Assembly: GCA_045636385.1 (NCBI GenBank)
Contig: JAZTXK010000048.1
Coordinates: 1 to 64,000, forward strand
Direction: 5' to 3'
From: CAG-390 sp045636385
GTDB taxonomy: Bacteria; Bacillota; Clostridia; Oscillospirales; CAG-272
DNA length: 64,000 nucleotides
Positions 25,431 to 33,280 of the stretch are shown one piece after another. The notes under the pieces are model-generated. The model had not been told where the DNA came from, did not search any database, and was given only the letters and a program-made list of their open reading frames with translations. The position numbers and the translations under genes are program-made. Positions within the stretch are counted from its first letter, which is position 1; every line of letters begins with the position of its first letter.

Positions 25431-25457
25431 AAAAAAGGCAGCCGCAAGACAGCTACC
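25431..25457 (-). terminator. Riboswitch expression-platform terminator
   Basis: On the minus strand GGTAGCT pairs (with G-U pairs) with GGCTGCC and runs into TTTTTT, about 35 bp before dapA. Confidence 0.85.
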
Positions 25458-25486
25458 GATACTCCCGACAGTACGGGAAGAAGGTA

Positions 25487-25640
25487 TTGGATAGCTCTCC
25501 GCAAAAGCGACAGCAGGGCGGATCTTATCCGAACTGCCAGCAAAACGCCCGCCGCGGCGTTCCACTTCGGCACCCGTACCTTTCCCGCGCGGCTTTGGCA
25601 ACCGTTTTTCCGCAGTAATCTTTACAAGGTGCGCCTCTAT
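25487..25640 (-). promoter_or_regulatory. Lysine riboswitch (L box)
   Basis: Read on the minus strand, the leader shows the conserved lysine-aptamer segments in order: AGAGGCGCACC, GGAAAGGTACGG, GCCGAAGTGGAACG, TTTTGCTGG and, at the 3' side, GGAGAGCTATCC. It lies between a consensus promoter and dapA and is followed by an intrinsic terminator, the usual off-switch design. Recognised by motif order, not by a covariance search. Confidence 0.88.
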
Positions 25641-25654
25641 CAAATATTTTTTAC

Positions 25655-25683
25655 ATTTTACCATACTTTTGAGCGTTTGTCAA
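25655..25683 (-). promoter_or_regulatory. Sigma-A promoter of the dap operon
   Basis: Minus strand TTGACA (25683-25678), 17 bp, TAAAAT (25660-25655), just upstream of the lysine aptamer. Confidence 0.85.
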
Positions 25684-25762
25684 TACTTTTTCCCCGATTT
25701 TACTTGCTTTTTTCTCAAAAATATGTTATCATTATAATATAAAAGGAAAAGGAGCGATCAAA

Positions 25763-26131
25763 ATGCCACTTGCAGAATCGGGCGAGATGTATCTCGAAAC
25801 AATATACGTGCTGACGAGGCATTCGACCTCGGTGCGCTCCATCGACGTTGCCGAGAGTATGGGCTACTCGAAGCCGAGCGTAAGCCGCGCCATCGGTATC
25901 CTGAAGTCGGGCGAATATATAACGGTCGATAAGTCGGGTTTCATCACTCTGACCGAAAAGGGCGTCGCAACAGCCGAAGAGCTTTACGAGCGCCATACGA
26001 TACTGACCGACCTGCTCGTTTCGCTCGGTGTGGAGAGAGAGGTCGCCGCAGTAGACGCCTGCAAGATCGAGCACGTGATCAGCGCCGACTCTTTTGAGGC
26101 GATAAAGAGCTATATCAGCAATAAAAAATAA
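25763..26131 (+). CDS. DtxR/MntR-family metal-dependent repressor
   Basis: 122 aa. A winged helix covers residues 1-65 (MYLETIYVLTR, then SMGYSKPSVSRAIGILKSGEYI) and a dimerisation/metal domain the rest. RHTILTDLLVSLGV and DACKIEHVIS carry the His and Glu-His ligands; the Cys in CKIEH resembles DtxR-type iron sites more than the Glu of MntR. No SH3 domain, so the short form. It would repress metal uptake genes when Fe or Mn is abundant; no target is adjacent. Confidence 0.88.
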   Translation: MPLAESGEMYLETIYVLTRHSTSVRSIDVAESMGYSKPSVSRAIGILKSGEYITVDKSGFITLTEKGVATAEELYERHTILTDLLVSLGVEREVAAVDACKIEHVISADSFEAIKSYISNKK

Positions 26132-26165
26132 AAATATCGGGACTGATTTTTCAGTCCCGATATTT
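26132..26165 (+). terminator. Strong intrinsic terminator
   Basis: AAATATCGGGACTGA and its exact complement around a TTTT loop, directly after the DtxR-family gene. Confidence 0.9.
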
Positions 26166-26235
26166 ATTCTGCACAAAATCGGCATCATGTTTTTGTGCAA
26201 GTCTACAAAACGAATATTTTTTTGAAAAAGCTGAA

Positions 26236-26256
26236 ACCAAATCGGGCATATTTGGT
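26236..26256. promoter_or_regulatory. Operator-like inverted repeat before ECF module ii
   Basis: ACCAAAT, 7 nt, ATTTGGT; perfect 7-bp arms about 50 bp upstream of the ECF start. Could be a regulator site or part of an autoregulated promoter. Confidence 0.4.
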
Positions 26257-26303
26257 ACTTGATAGGTGAAGGGCCCTTATGAATAAGAAAAGGAGGAAGA
26301 TCA

Positions 26304-26861
26304 ATGAAGGATGAGCAGATAATCGATCTTTTGCAAAAGCGCGATGAGAATGCGTTGCGTGCGGCAGAGGAAAAATACGGCAGCTTCTGCCACACGGTCA
26401 CGTCGAATATTCTTTCTATGCGCGAGGACCGCGAGGAATGCCTCAACGATATGCTTTTAGCACTTTGGAACAATATTCCTCCCGAAGTACCGCGAAGCCT
26501 GAAGGCGTATATTGCAAAGATCATCCGCAATCTCGCGCTCAAGAAAACGCGGTCGGAGAACGTCTGGAAGCGCACCTCGAGCTTTGCCGAGCTCGGCGCG
26601 GAATTTATCGAGGCGATTCCCGACACCTGCAATCTCTGCGAGCAGTTCGAGGCGGCGCGCGCGGGCAGGATCATCAACGAATTCCTCGAAACTATCCCCG
26701 CGCACGAATCCGACGTATTTATTTTGCGTTATTATTTCGGAGAACGAGTGGAATGCGTTGCGGAAGATATGGGATTTACGGTCGGAAAGGTAAAATCCAT
26801 CCTACACCGAACTCGCCGCAGACTCGCCGAAAAACTTAAAAAGGAGGGTATAATAATATGA
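26304..26861 (+). CDS. ECF-type sigma-70 factor (module ii)
   Basis: 185 aa. Region 2 includes SMREDREECLNDMLLALWNNIP (about 37-58) and LKAYIAKIIRNLALKK. Region 4 is ESDVFILRYYFGERVECVAEDMG to KSILHRTRRRLAEKL. It belongs to the same subfamily as the interrupted sigma gene at 33277-33834, sharing REDREEC and the ending LKKEGII. AGGAGG precedes the start. The stop overlaps the next ATG as ATGA, coupling it to its membrane partner. Confidence 0.93.
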   Translation: MKDEQIIDLLQKRDENALRAAEEKYGSFCHTVTSNILSMREDREECLNDMLLALWNNIPPEVPRSLKAYIAKIIRNLALKKTRSENVWKRTSSFAELGAEFIEAIPDTCNLCEQFEAARAGRIINEFLETIPAHESDVFILRYYFGERVECVAEDMGFTVGKVKSILHRTRRRLAEKLKKEGIII

Positions 26862-28186
26862 AAAAGGATCAGAACAAACGACTCCTCGGCGCGATGGAGT
26901 TTATTGATGACAAGCTCATCGACCGCGCCGCAGAAAAGATCAAGGAGCGCCCCGTCGGCGCGCCCGCAGAAAAACCGAGCAAGAAGAAGGCGTTCCGTCA
27001 GCTCGCCTTGCTAGCCGCGTGCCTTTTGCTCCTCGGCGCGGCAGTACCGCTTGCGGTCAGGCTCGTTAATTACATCCCGAATATGTTAAATCCCGGCGGA
27101 ATCGATGAAACGACCGAATCGAATATTCTCGATACTAACGAAACCGAACCGCCCGAGGTCGATGCGGTCCCCGAGGAATATTTCACAAACGGTTGGCTTT
27201 ACTACTTATCGTCCGACTTCGAATACGAGGGCAAATGGATACACGTAACCAAACTGCCGGGTACGGAAGTTCAAGCGATAGCAAGCTATGATCCCGTGAC
27301 AAACACAACCTCGAGTATTTGTCTTAATTCGGCGTGCAATCACGTAACCGCGGATTGCCCCGCTTGCATGGGGGGCTGGGATTTCAGATATATGAACATT
27401 ATGGACGATTGGTGTGTGTACCAGATAGACGGTGAGCGCAAGTATAGCACCGAGGTTCGTATGTATAATATGAAGACCGGCGAATATCGAGTCATTTTTG
27501 AAGATACCGAAAACGGGAACGTTATAACCTATGCGTCAATAACCTTCGTAATGGACGGCAAGGTGTATTTAGGTATTTGGGATATAGACGACACGTCGAA
27601 CACAAGGCGTAATTATATATCGTATTACGATCCCGAGACCGATAAGATCGAGCATTTGCTTGACGTACCCGAGAATCTGAGTATGATAAACCTTTCCAAT
27701 AAGCGTATCTTCTTCATTGAATCTCGCAAGTCGCTTCGCGAGCCCGCCACAGTCTGGTCATCCGATCATTCGGGCGGCAACCTCAAAAAAGAAGAGGTAG
27801 CGAATTTCGACTTCGTCCTCCTCAGCGGAACCTATGCGTATGAACCCGTTTTTGAGGATAATTACGGAAAGAACGGCTACAACCTGCGAGTTTACGATCT
27901 CGCGACAGATTCGATGCACGAGGTTGACCTTGGCGCACCGGTGCAAAGCTTTATTCTGGCAGAGGGTAAGCTATACTACGTTCCGGAAGATAGCGGAAAG
28001 CTGTATCTTTCCGATGCACTCGGAAAGAATCCCGAGCTTGTAGTTGAATTTGACAGTGCGACATTCCACCCCTATTACGTGCTCGGAGATTATATCATCT
28101 GCGGAGTCCGGAACCAAGACGGAGGCACGGCAATCAATATCAAAACCGGAGAGATCAATCCGATCCCCGGCATAAGCTATCCCTAA
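26858..28186 (+). CDS. Anti-sigma-like membrane protein with propeller-like sensor (module ii)
   Basis: 442 aa. Cytoplasmic N-terminus (1-48, KLIDRAAEKIKE), one membrane segment (about 49-70), an acidic Thr/Glu linker, then an extracytoplasmic domain homologous to the C lipoproteins: EEYFTNGWLYY, YDPVTNTTSSICLNSACNH with C155, C160, H162, then C167 and C170, and repeats ending INIKTGEINPIP. It joins in one chain the sensor domain that elsewhere is a free lipoprotein. Coupled to the ECF gene by a 4-nt overlap; a terminator follows. Anti-sigma role inferred. Confidence 0.82.
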   Translation: MKKDQNKRLLGAMEFIDDKLIDRAAEKIKERPVGAPAEKPSKKKAFRQLALLAACLLLLGAAVPLAVRLVNYIPNMLNPGGIDETTESNILDTNETEPPEVDAVPEEYFTNGWLYYLSSDFEYEGKWIHVTKLPGTEVQAIASYDPVTNTTSSICLNSACNHVTADCPACMGGWDFRYMNIMDDWCVYQIDGERKYSTEVRMYNMKTGEYRVIFEDTENGNVITYASITFVMDGKVYLGIWDIDDTSNTRRNYISYYDPETDKIEHLLDVPENLSMINLSNKRIFFIESRKSLREPATVWSSDHSGGNLKKEEVANFDFVLLSGTYAYEPVFEDNYGKNGYNLRVYDLATDSMHEVDLGAPVQSFILAEGKLYYVPEDSGKLYLSDALGKNPELVVEFDSATFHPYYVLGDYIICGVRNQDGGTAINIKTGEINPIPGISYP

Positions 28187-28193
28187 ACCAAAC

Positions 28194-28235
28194 AGCGCGG
28201 CGAACGTTGGAGCATTTTCCGACGTTCGCCGCGCT
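28194..28235 (+). terminator. Terminator of ECF module ii
   Basis: AGCGCGGCGAACGT pairs with ACGTTCGCCGCGCT around a loop of about 14 nt. No clear T-run on the plus strand. Confidence 0.75.
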
Positions 28236-28278
28236 ATTGATTATATTATCCACCAAGTGTACGCTTGTCGTTAGTGGA

Positions 28279-28381
28279 GTACAGACTCCGCCACCCCTCA
28301 TCCGGCGCTACGCGCCCCCTTCTCCCAAGGTCCGTGAGAAGGTGTCACGAAGTGACGGATGAGGGGTGGCGAAGTCTGCAC
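28279..28381. repeat. 103-bp element with 26-bp terminal inverted repeats
   Basis: Arms 28279-28304 and 28356-28381 match at about 24 of 26 positions; the core CGCCACCCCTCATCCG is perfect. Inner hairpins GCGCTACGCGC and CCTTCTCCC...GAGAAGG fill the centre. Intergenic, between module ii and pcp. Looks like a small non-autonomous palindromic element. Confidence 0.8.
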
Positions 28382-28390
28382 TACATATTA

Positions 28391-28978
28391 TCAAATACAC
28401 CCTATCGCAGACTGCAGACCTCGCACAATTTCCGAAAGCTCCATAGACGGTACGCCTTCTTTGGCTTGCTCGGGGAGAAAAGGCACGTGGATGAAGCCGA
28501 TCTTGATATCGGTGTCCTTATACCGATACAACAGCGAATAGAGCAGATCGTTGCAGACAAATGCTCCCGCGCTGAATGAGAGCGAGGCGGGCAGACCTTC
28601 CTCCTTGATCGCTTCGACCATCTCGCGGACGGGGAGCGTCGAGAAAATCCCGTCGGGCGCGCCCGCGCGTATCTTTTCGTTTTTCGGCATATTGCCCGCG
28701 TTGTCGGCAATCGACGCCTCGCGCAGATTGATCCCGATCACTTCGGGAGTGATTCCGCGCCGTCCGCCCGCCTGACCGACACAAATGACGGCGGCGGGGC
28801 GTATTTCTTCGATCTTTTCGGTCATTATTTCAGCCGCGCGTCCGAAAACTGTGGGAAGTTCGATTTTGGTAAGCTCGTATTCGCCGATGACGTCGGGGAG
28901 AAGCTTGACCGCCTCGTATGAGGGATTTATCGCCTCGCCACCGAAGGGGTCGAAGCCGCTTATCAGTAATTTTTTCAT
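28391..28978 (-). CDS. pcp: Pyrrolidone-carboxylate peptidase (pyroglutamyl peptidase I)
   Basis: 195 aa, slightly shorter than the usual 200-215. Cysteine peptidase that removes N-terminal pyroglutamate. SGFDPFGGEAINPS at the N-terminus, GQAGGRRGITPEVIGIN with the catalytic Glu, GAFVCNDLLY with the catalytic Cys and IGFIHVPFLPEQ with the catalytic His are all present. Its ATG overlaps the stop of the ArsR-AraC regulator (ATGA), so the two are translationally coupled, an unexpected pairing. Confidence 0.94.
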   Translation of the reverse strand: MKKLLISGFDPFGGEAINPSYEAVKLLPDVIGEYELTKIELPTVFGRAAEIMTEKIEEIRPAAVICVGQAGGRRGITPEVIGINLREASIADNAGNMPKNEKIRAGAPDGIFSTLPVREMVEAIKEEGLPASLSFSAGAFVCNDLLYSLLYRYKDTDIKIGFIHVPFLPEQAKEGVPSMELSEIVRGLQSAIGCI

Positions 28979-29622
28979 TTCCGTCTCCTGTATTCGCTCG
29001 GCGACACGCCGTATTTCTCCTTGAAAGCCGAGGTGAAACGGCTTGCGCTGTCAAATCCCACGGCGCGGGCGGCGTCGCTGACGCTCATATTTCCCTCGCG
29101 CAGAAGGATCTCGGCGCGCTCCATTCGGTGCTCCTTCGTGTGCGCCGCGATCGACGAGCCGTATTCGTCCTTGAACGCCTTTTTGAGCGTGGTCGGGTTG
29201 ATATGGAATTTCCGCGACAGCTCCTCGATAGTCACGCGCTCCGAGATATGCTCGAGCAGATAGTCATGGACTCGGCGCACGGTTTCTGCGGCGGTCGCGC
29301 CGCCCGCGCTTTCGGGACAGGCGATCTCGGTCACGCTCTCGACCGCCGTGTGCATCGCGCGGCCGATCTCGTTGTCGGCGAGGCGGTAATAGACCTCCTT
29401 GCCGTCGCGGTGCGAGACGATCAGACCGCATTCGCGCAGGACGCGCAGATGGTGTGCCGCTGCGGGCGCGGATATGCCGAGCCGTTCGGCAAGATGCGTG
29501 CCGCATTCCTCGCCGTGGCAGAGGATCCAGAATATTTTTATCCGAGTGCCGTCGCCGAGCATCTTGAAAAACTCTGCGGCGGCTTCGAAATTTCCGATTT
29601 CGTTATGGTGATGCGTCGCCAT
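28975..29622 (-). CDS. ArsR-AraC fusion metalloregulator
   Basis: 215 aa with two DNA-binding domains. Residues 10-85 form an ArsR/SmtB winged helix (FKMLGDGTRIKIFWILCHGEEC, then APAAAHHLRVLRECGLIVSHRDGKEVYYRLAD). C35 and C40 lie where ArsR/CadC repressors bind metal, and the N-terminus is His-rich. Residues 113-212 form an AraC double helix-turn-helix (RVTIEELSRKFHINPTTLKKAF; SVSDAARAVGFDSASRFTSAF). Divergent from the HMA/P-ATPase genes, with a palindrome at 29722 downstream of their promoter. Probably a metal-released repressor of the pump. Confidence 0.88.
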   Translation of the reverse strand: MATHHHNEIGNFEAAAEFFKMLGDGTRIKIFWILCHGEECGTHLAERLGISAPAAAHHLRVLRECGLIVSHRDGKEVYYRLADNEIGRAMHTAVESVTEIACPESAGGATAAETVRRVHDYLLEHISERVTIEELSRKFHINPTTLKKAFKDEYGSSIAAHTKEHRMERAEILLREGNMSVSDAARAVGFDSASRFTSAFKEKYGVSPSEYRRRK

Positions 29623-29680
29623 TTCTTTCTCCTTTTTGGTAAGAAAATCTGCCTTTTCAGTCGCTTTCTGCAGAAAAGAG

Positions 29681-29739
29681 TTGATTTTTTGTTATATAAA
29701 CAGTATAATACTTTCAGAACGATTAAACAAGTGTTTAAT
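29681..29739 (+). promoter_or_regulatory. Promoter and operator of the metal-ATPase operon
   Basis: TTGATT (29681-29686), 17 bp, TATAAT (29704-29709). Then a perfect dyad ATTAAACA-AG-TGTTTAAT at 29722-29739, covering the expected transcript start. The position fits repression by the divergent ArsR-AraC regulator. Confidence 0.7.
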
Positions 29740-29751
29740 TGTAAATAAAGC

Positions 29752-29900
29752 TCAATTGTAAAACTTCGTTTTACAATTGAAAGACGCGCGCTTATCGCCG
29801 CTTGACAAAATCGGAGATTTTGTCAGCTCCCCTCGGCGCGCGGACTCGCTCGGCTCGTCTAAGCGGTGTTTTTTCGGCGGCAAAGCCACCGAAAAACCGG
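29752..29900. repeat. Composite palindromic intergenic repeat, copy 2
   Basis: Same element as 24351-24511 in the opposite orientation, with all three stems conserved: CAATTGTAAAAC/GTTTTACAATTG, TTGACAAAATC/GATTTTGTCA and GGCGGCAAAGCCACC. It lies in the 5' leader of the HMA/P-ATPase transcript, so it could influence its expression. Confidence 0.85.
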
Positions 29901-29935
29901 ATCATATTAATAATCAATAAAAGGAGAAATACATA

Positions 29936-30154
29936 ATGAAAAAGATCTATAAAATCGAGGTTGACTGCGCGCATTGTGCCGCAAAGGCGGAGGACGCCGC
30001 AAAGAAGGTTGCGGGTGTTGCCGACCTCTCTATCAACTTTATGACGCAGAAGATGAGCGTAGAATTCGCCGAGGGCGCGGACGAGAAGAAGGTGCTTGGT
30101 GAGATCCTCAAGACCTGCCGCAAGGTCGAGCGTCATTTTGCGATCGAGGCGTGA
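29936..30154 (+). CDS. Heavy-metal-associated (HMA) domain protein
   Basis: 72-aa single HMA fold with the metal-binding pair C11-A-H-C14 in VDCAHCAAKAEDA. The DCAHC context, not GMTCxxC, fits the Zn/Cd/Pb pump family. AGGAG precedes the ATG. It overlaps the ATPase start (TGATG), and the ATPase has no HMA domain of its own, so this is effectively its detached metal-binding domain, acting as soluble chaperone. Confidence 0.92.
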   Translation: MKKIYKIEVDCAHCAAKAEDAAKKVAGVADLSINFMTQKMSVEFAEGADEKKVLGEILKTCRKVERHFAIEA

Positions 30155-31992
30155 TGAAAAGACGGCACAAGATAATGCTCGCGCGGATAACTCTCTCCGC
30201 CGCGAGCACACTTTTGCTTAATATTTTGCCGCTCGAGGGCGTTTTGCGCCTCGCGCTTTTCACCGCGGTTTATCTGCTGATCGGCTACGATATTCTTTGG
30301 GAAGCGCTCCGCGGAATTTGGAACCGCCAATTTCTCGATGAAAATTTCCTTATGGCGATAGCCACCGTCGGCGCATTCGCGCTCGCCGTCTACACGAAAA
30401 GCGGCGACTACAACGAGGCGGTCGCGGTTATGCTCTTTTACCAGACGGGCGAGCTTTTTCAGTCGATCGCGGTCGGCAAGAGCCGCAAGAGCATCGCCGA
30501 GCTGATGGATATCCGCCCCGATCTGGCGCGGGTTGAGCGCGAGGGCGAGCTCATTGAGCTTGACCCCACGGAAGTCGCGCTTGGAGAGATCACCGTCGTG
30601 CGCCCCGGTGAGCGCATACCGATCGACGGCGTGATAATCGAGGGCGACGGCGCGGTCGATACCTCGGCGCTGACGGGCGAGAGCGTACCGCGCGAGGTTT
30701 CGGCGGGCGATTCCGTCGTCAGCGGTTGCGTGAACCTCACGGGACTTCTCCGCATTCGCACCGAAAAGGAATTTGCCGAATCAACCGTTTCGCGCATCCT
30801 CGAGCTCGTTGAAAACGCAAGCTCGCGCAAGTCGCGTTCGGAAAAATTCATATCGAAATTCGCGCGCGTTTATACTCCCGCTGTCTGCGCGTCGGCACTC
30901 GCACTTGCCGTCATTCCGCCCCTTTGCGGGCTTGGCGAATGGTCGGTCTGGCTCTACCGCGCGCTTACCTTCCTCGTCATCAGCTGCCCATGCGCCCTCG
31001 TCATCAGCATTCCGCTGACCTTTTTCGCGGGCATCGGAGGCGCGAGCCGCGAGGGAATACTCGTCAAGGGCTCGAATTATCTCGAAGCACTCGCAGAGGT
31101 CAAGGTCATCGCCCTCGACAAGACGGGAACTCTGACTCGCGGTGTCTTTGAAGTAACCGAAATTATTGAAAATAAGATTCCGAAAGAAAAACTGATCGAG
31201 ATCGCCGCGCACGCAGAGGCTGCGTCCACGCATCCGATCGCGAAAAGCATCGTTTCGTCCTACAGCGGCGTAATCGACGCGCGACGCGTTACAAATATCC
31301 GCGAGGTCGGCGGTCTTGGCATTACCTGCGAGGTTGACGGCATTCCCGTTGCCGTCGGAAACCGAAAGCTGACCGAAAACGCACCCGAATATTCGGGCGC
31401 ATCGACGGCGGTTTACGTGTCGGTCGGCTCGGAATTTGCGGGGATCATACTCGTTGCCGACGCCGTAAAGGACGAATCTCGCGATGCGATCGCCGAGCTT
31501 AAAAGGATCGGCATCGAAAAATGCGTGATGCTGACTGGCGACGGCGAGGCGGTCGCCCGGGAAGTTGCCGAAAAGCTCGGCATCCCCGAATACCGCGCCG
31601 CACTTCTGCCCGCCGACAAGATCGACGAGGTCGAAGCGCTCCTTTCGGAAAAGACCAAGCTCGCCTTCGTTGGCGACGGCATCAACGATGCGCCCGTCCT
31701 CGCGCGCGCCGACGTCGGAATCGCGATGGGCGCGATGGGCTCGGATGCCGCTATCGAGGCGGCGGACGTCGTGCTGATGAAGGACGATCCGCGCGATATC
31801 AGCAAGGCGATCGCGATCTCGCGCAAATGCATTTCTATCGTAAAACAAAATATAATCTTCTCACTCGCTGTCAAATTCGGCTGCCTCGCGCTCGTCGCCG
31901 CGGGATTTGCCGATATGTGGCTCGGCATCTTCGCAGACGTCGGCGTAATGGTGCTGGCGGTGCTGAATGCTATCAGAGCGATGAGAGAATAA
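30154..31992 (+). CDS. Zn/Cd/Pb-type P1B ATPase without HMA domain
   Basis: 612 aa from ATG 30154; GTG 30151 is an alternative. Heavy-metal efflux ATPase. TGES (actuator), SCPCALVIS (metal site in the membrane), ALDKTGTLTRG (phosphorylated Asp), ASTHPIAKS (HP motif) and FVGDGINDAPVLARADVGIA are all intact. The CPC type plus the upstream HMA protein fit ZntA/CadA-like export of Zn, Cd or Pb. Co-transcribed with the HMA gene and divergent from the ArsR-AraC regulator. Convergent with the LRR gene at 32030. Confidence 0.95.
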   Translation: MKRRHKIMLARITLSAASTLLLNILPLEGVLRLALFTAVYLLIGYDILWEALRGIWNRQFLDENFLMAIATVGAFALAVYTKSGDYNEAVAVMLFYQTGELFQSIAVGKSRKSIAELMDIRPDLARVEREGELIELDPTEVALGEITVVRPGERIPIDGVIIEGDGAVDTSALTGESVPREVSAGDSVVSGCVNLTGLLRIRTEKEFAESTVSRILELVENASSRKSRSEKFISKFARVYTPAVCASALALAVIPPLCGLGEWSVWLYRALTFLVISCPCALVISIPLTFFAGIGGASREGILVKGSNYLEALAEVKVIALDKTGTLTRGVFEVTEIIENKIPKEKLIEIAAHAEAASTHPIAKSIVSSYSGVIDARRVTNIREVGGLGITCEVDGIPVAVGNRKLTENAPEYSGASTAVYVSVGSEFAGIILVADAVKDESRDAIAELKRIGIEKCVMLTGDGEAVAREVAEKLGIPEYRAALLPADKIDEVEALLSEKTKLAFVGDGINDAPVLARADVGIAMGAMGSDAAIEAADVVLMKDDPRDISKAIAISRKCISIVKQNIIFSLAVKFGCLALVAAGFADMWLGIFADVGVMVLAVLNAIRAMRE

Positions 31993-31995
31993 TTT

Positions 31996-32023
31996 AAGCC
32001 GAGCGCAAATTGCGCTCGGCTTT
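31996..32023. terminator. Bidirectional terminator
   Basis: AAGCCGAGCGCAA pairs with TTGCGCTCGGCTT, flanked by A and T tracts; between convergent genes. Confidence 0.88.
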
Positions 32024-32029
32024 TGTATT

Positions 32030-33280
32030 TTATTTGCCTGTTAATCTGATAACTCCGTCGGTGCAGTTTACCGTCACGAGCCAGCTGTTGCTCTTCCAAC
32101 TTTCAGCCTTTTCGATTGCGTTCCATTCCGCCACCGTGCCCGCGAAATTGATCACGGCTTCACCGTTTTGGTAAAGGAAAGCAAATGAGCATTCGTCTAT
32201 TTTCTCAAGAGCGGGGCTCAGGTTGATCGTCAAAGACGTGCAGCCATGAAATGCGTGGGTATCGATATACGTGACGTTTTCACTGCCCTTTACCTCTTTG
32301 AGAGAGGTGCAAGCCATGAACATTGAGGGCTCTATCACAGAATAACCGTTCAGATCAACACACTCGAGATTTGTGCAATTCGAGAAGGTAGAACCAAAGT
32401 TCTTTTCAAGCGTGCTCGGCAGACGGAGATTTTTAAGTCCGAGACAAAAGCTGAACGCGCCGGGCTCGATCGTTTTGATTCCCTCGGGCAAGTAGGTTGC
32501 GGTGAATTCTACGGCATTATAAAACGCGCTCGCCCCGATTATCTCAATACTTCCATTATCGGGAATGACGGAGGTATTGCATCCCCATACAAGTCGCTTG
32601 CTTCTGAGATCAATAAGGCAGTTCCCCTCGTCCGAATAATACTTGTTTTCGGGAGACACTTCGATGCTTACTACCTTCGATGGATAAATCATCATTGGAT
32701 TCTGGAAGCCTTCAACCGATGCGCCGATATAAACGCGCTCGAGATTCGGACATTCGTCTATGATCGCTCCAAGAACACGCTTTACGGTATCCGAAATGGT
32801 TATGCTCTTTGCATATTCGTTCCCGTAAGCAAAGTCATTGTAATGATGATTGTCATTATAATAAGGCTGATTTCTCATTTCGACGACGGGCAGACCGTTA
32901 TAATGCGAGGCAATAACGATGTCCTCGTCTGTGCACGTACCAAAGCCGACGAAGGACGCGGTCTCGCCGTCATCATTGACCTTATAGAGCAGTCCGCGGC
33001 TTCCGTCGTATTCGGGGGCAGATTGGACTTCTTCGTTGCCGCCGAAAACTCCGGGTATAACTGCGCTGAACTCGGTAACGACGGTATTCGTTATCGGTAT
33101 CGCGAGCATAAGAAGCACAAGGCAAGCCGCAACAGCCGCCGCTATCACAAAAAGGTTCATCCTCTTACGGTAACTCGGCATCGAGGCGGGCTTTTCGCCG
33201 TAATATTCCATCGCTTCGCTGACGTAGCGCGCATCGATACGGTCAAGCGCTTCGGTCAATTTTTCGTTTTGTTTACTCAT
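32030..33280 (-). CDS. Anti-sigma-like membrane protein with leucine-rich repeats (module iii)
   Basis: 416 aa. Cytoplasmic N-terminus (KLTEALDRIDARYVSEAMEYYG), one membrane segment (about 43-64), then an extracytoplasmic region with BspA/TpLRR-like repeats (IEIIGASAFYNAVEFTATYL; IKTIEPGAFSFCLGLKNLRL; FGSTFSNCTNLECVDLNG; YIDTHAFHGCTSLTI). The N-terminal half parallels the module ii protein at 26858, but the sensor is an LRR instead of a propeller. Start overlaps the stop of the region-4 sigma ORF (ATGA). Probable anti-sigma factor sensing a surface ligand. Confidence 0.8.
   Translation of the reverse strand: MSKQNEKLTEALDRIDARYVSEAMEYYGEKPASMPSYRKRMNLFVIAAAVAACLVLLMLAIPITNTVVTEFSAVIPGVFGGNEEVQSAPEYDGSRGLLYKVNDDGETASFVGFGTCTDEDIVIASHYNGLPVVEMRNQPYYNDNHHYNDFAYGNEYAKSITISDTVKRVLGAIIDECPNLERVYIGASVEGFQNPMMIYPSKVVSIEVSPENKYYSDEGNCLIDLRSKRLVWGCNTSVIPDNGSIEIIGASAFYNAVEFTATYLPEGIKTIEPGAFSFCLGLKNLRLPSTLEKNFGSTFSNCTNLECVDLNGYSVIEPSMFMACTSLKEVKGSENVTYIDTHAFHGCTSLTINLSPALEKIDECSFAFLYQNGEAVINFAGTVAEWNAIEKAESWKSNSWLVTVNCTDGVIRLTGK

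Noticed and set aside
25428..25742. Open frame across the dapA leader
   Set aside because: Lies antisense to the lysine riboswitch and terminator; structured RNA explains the sequence.
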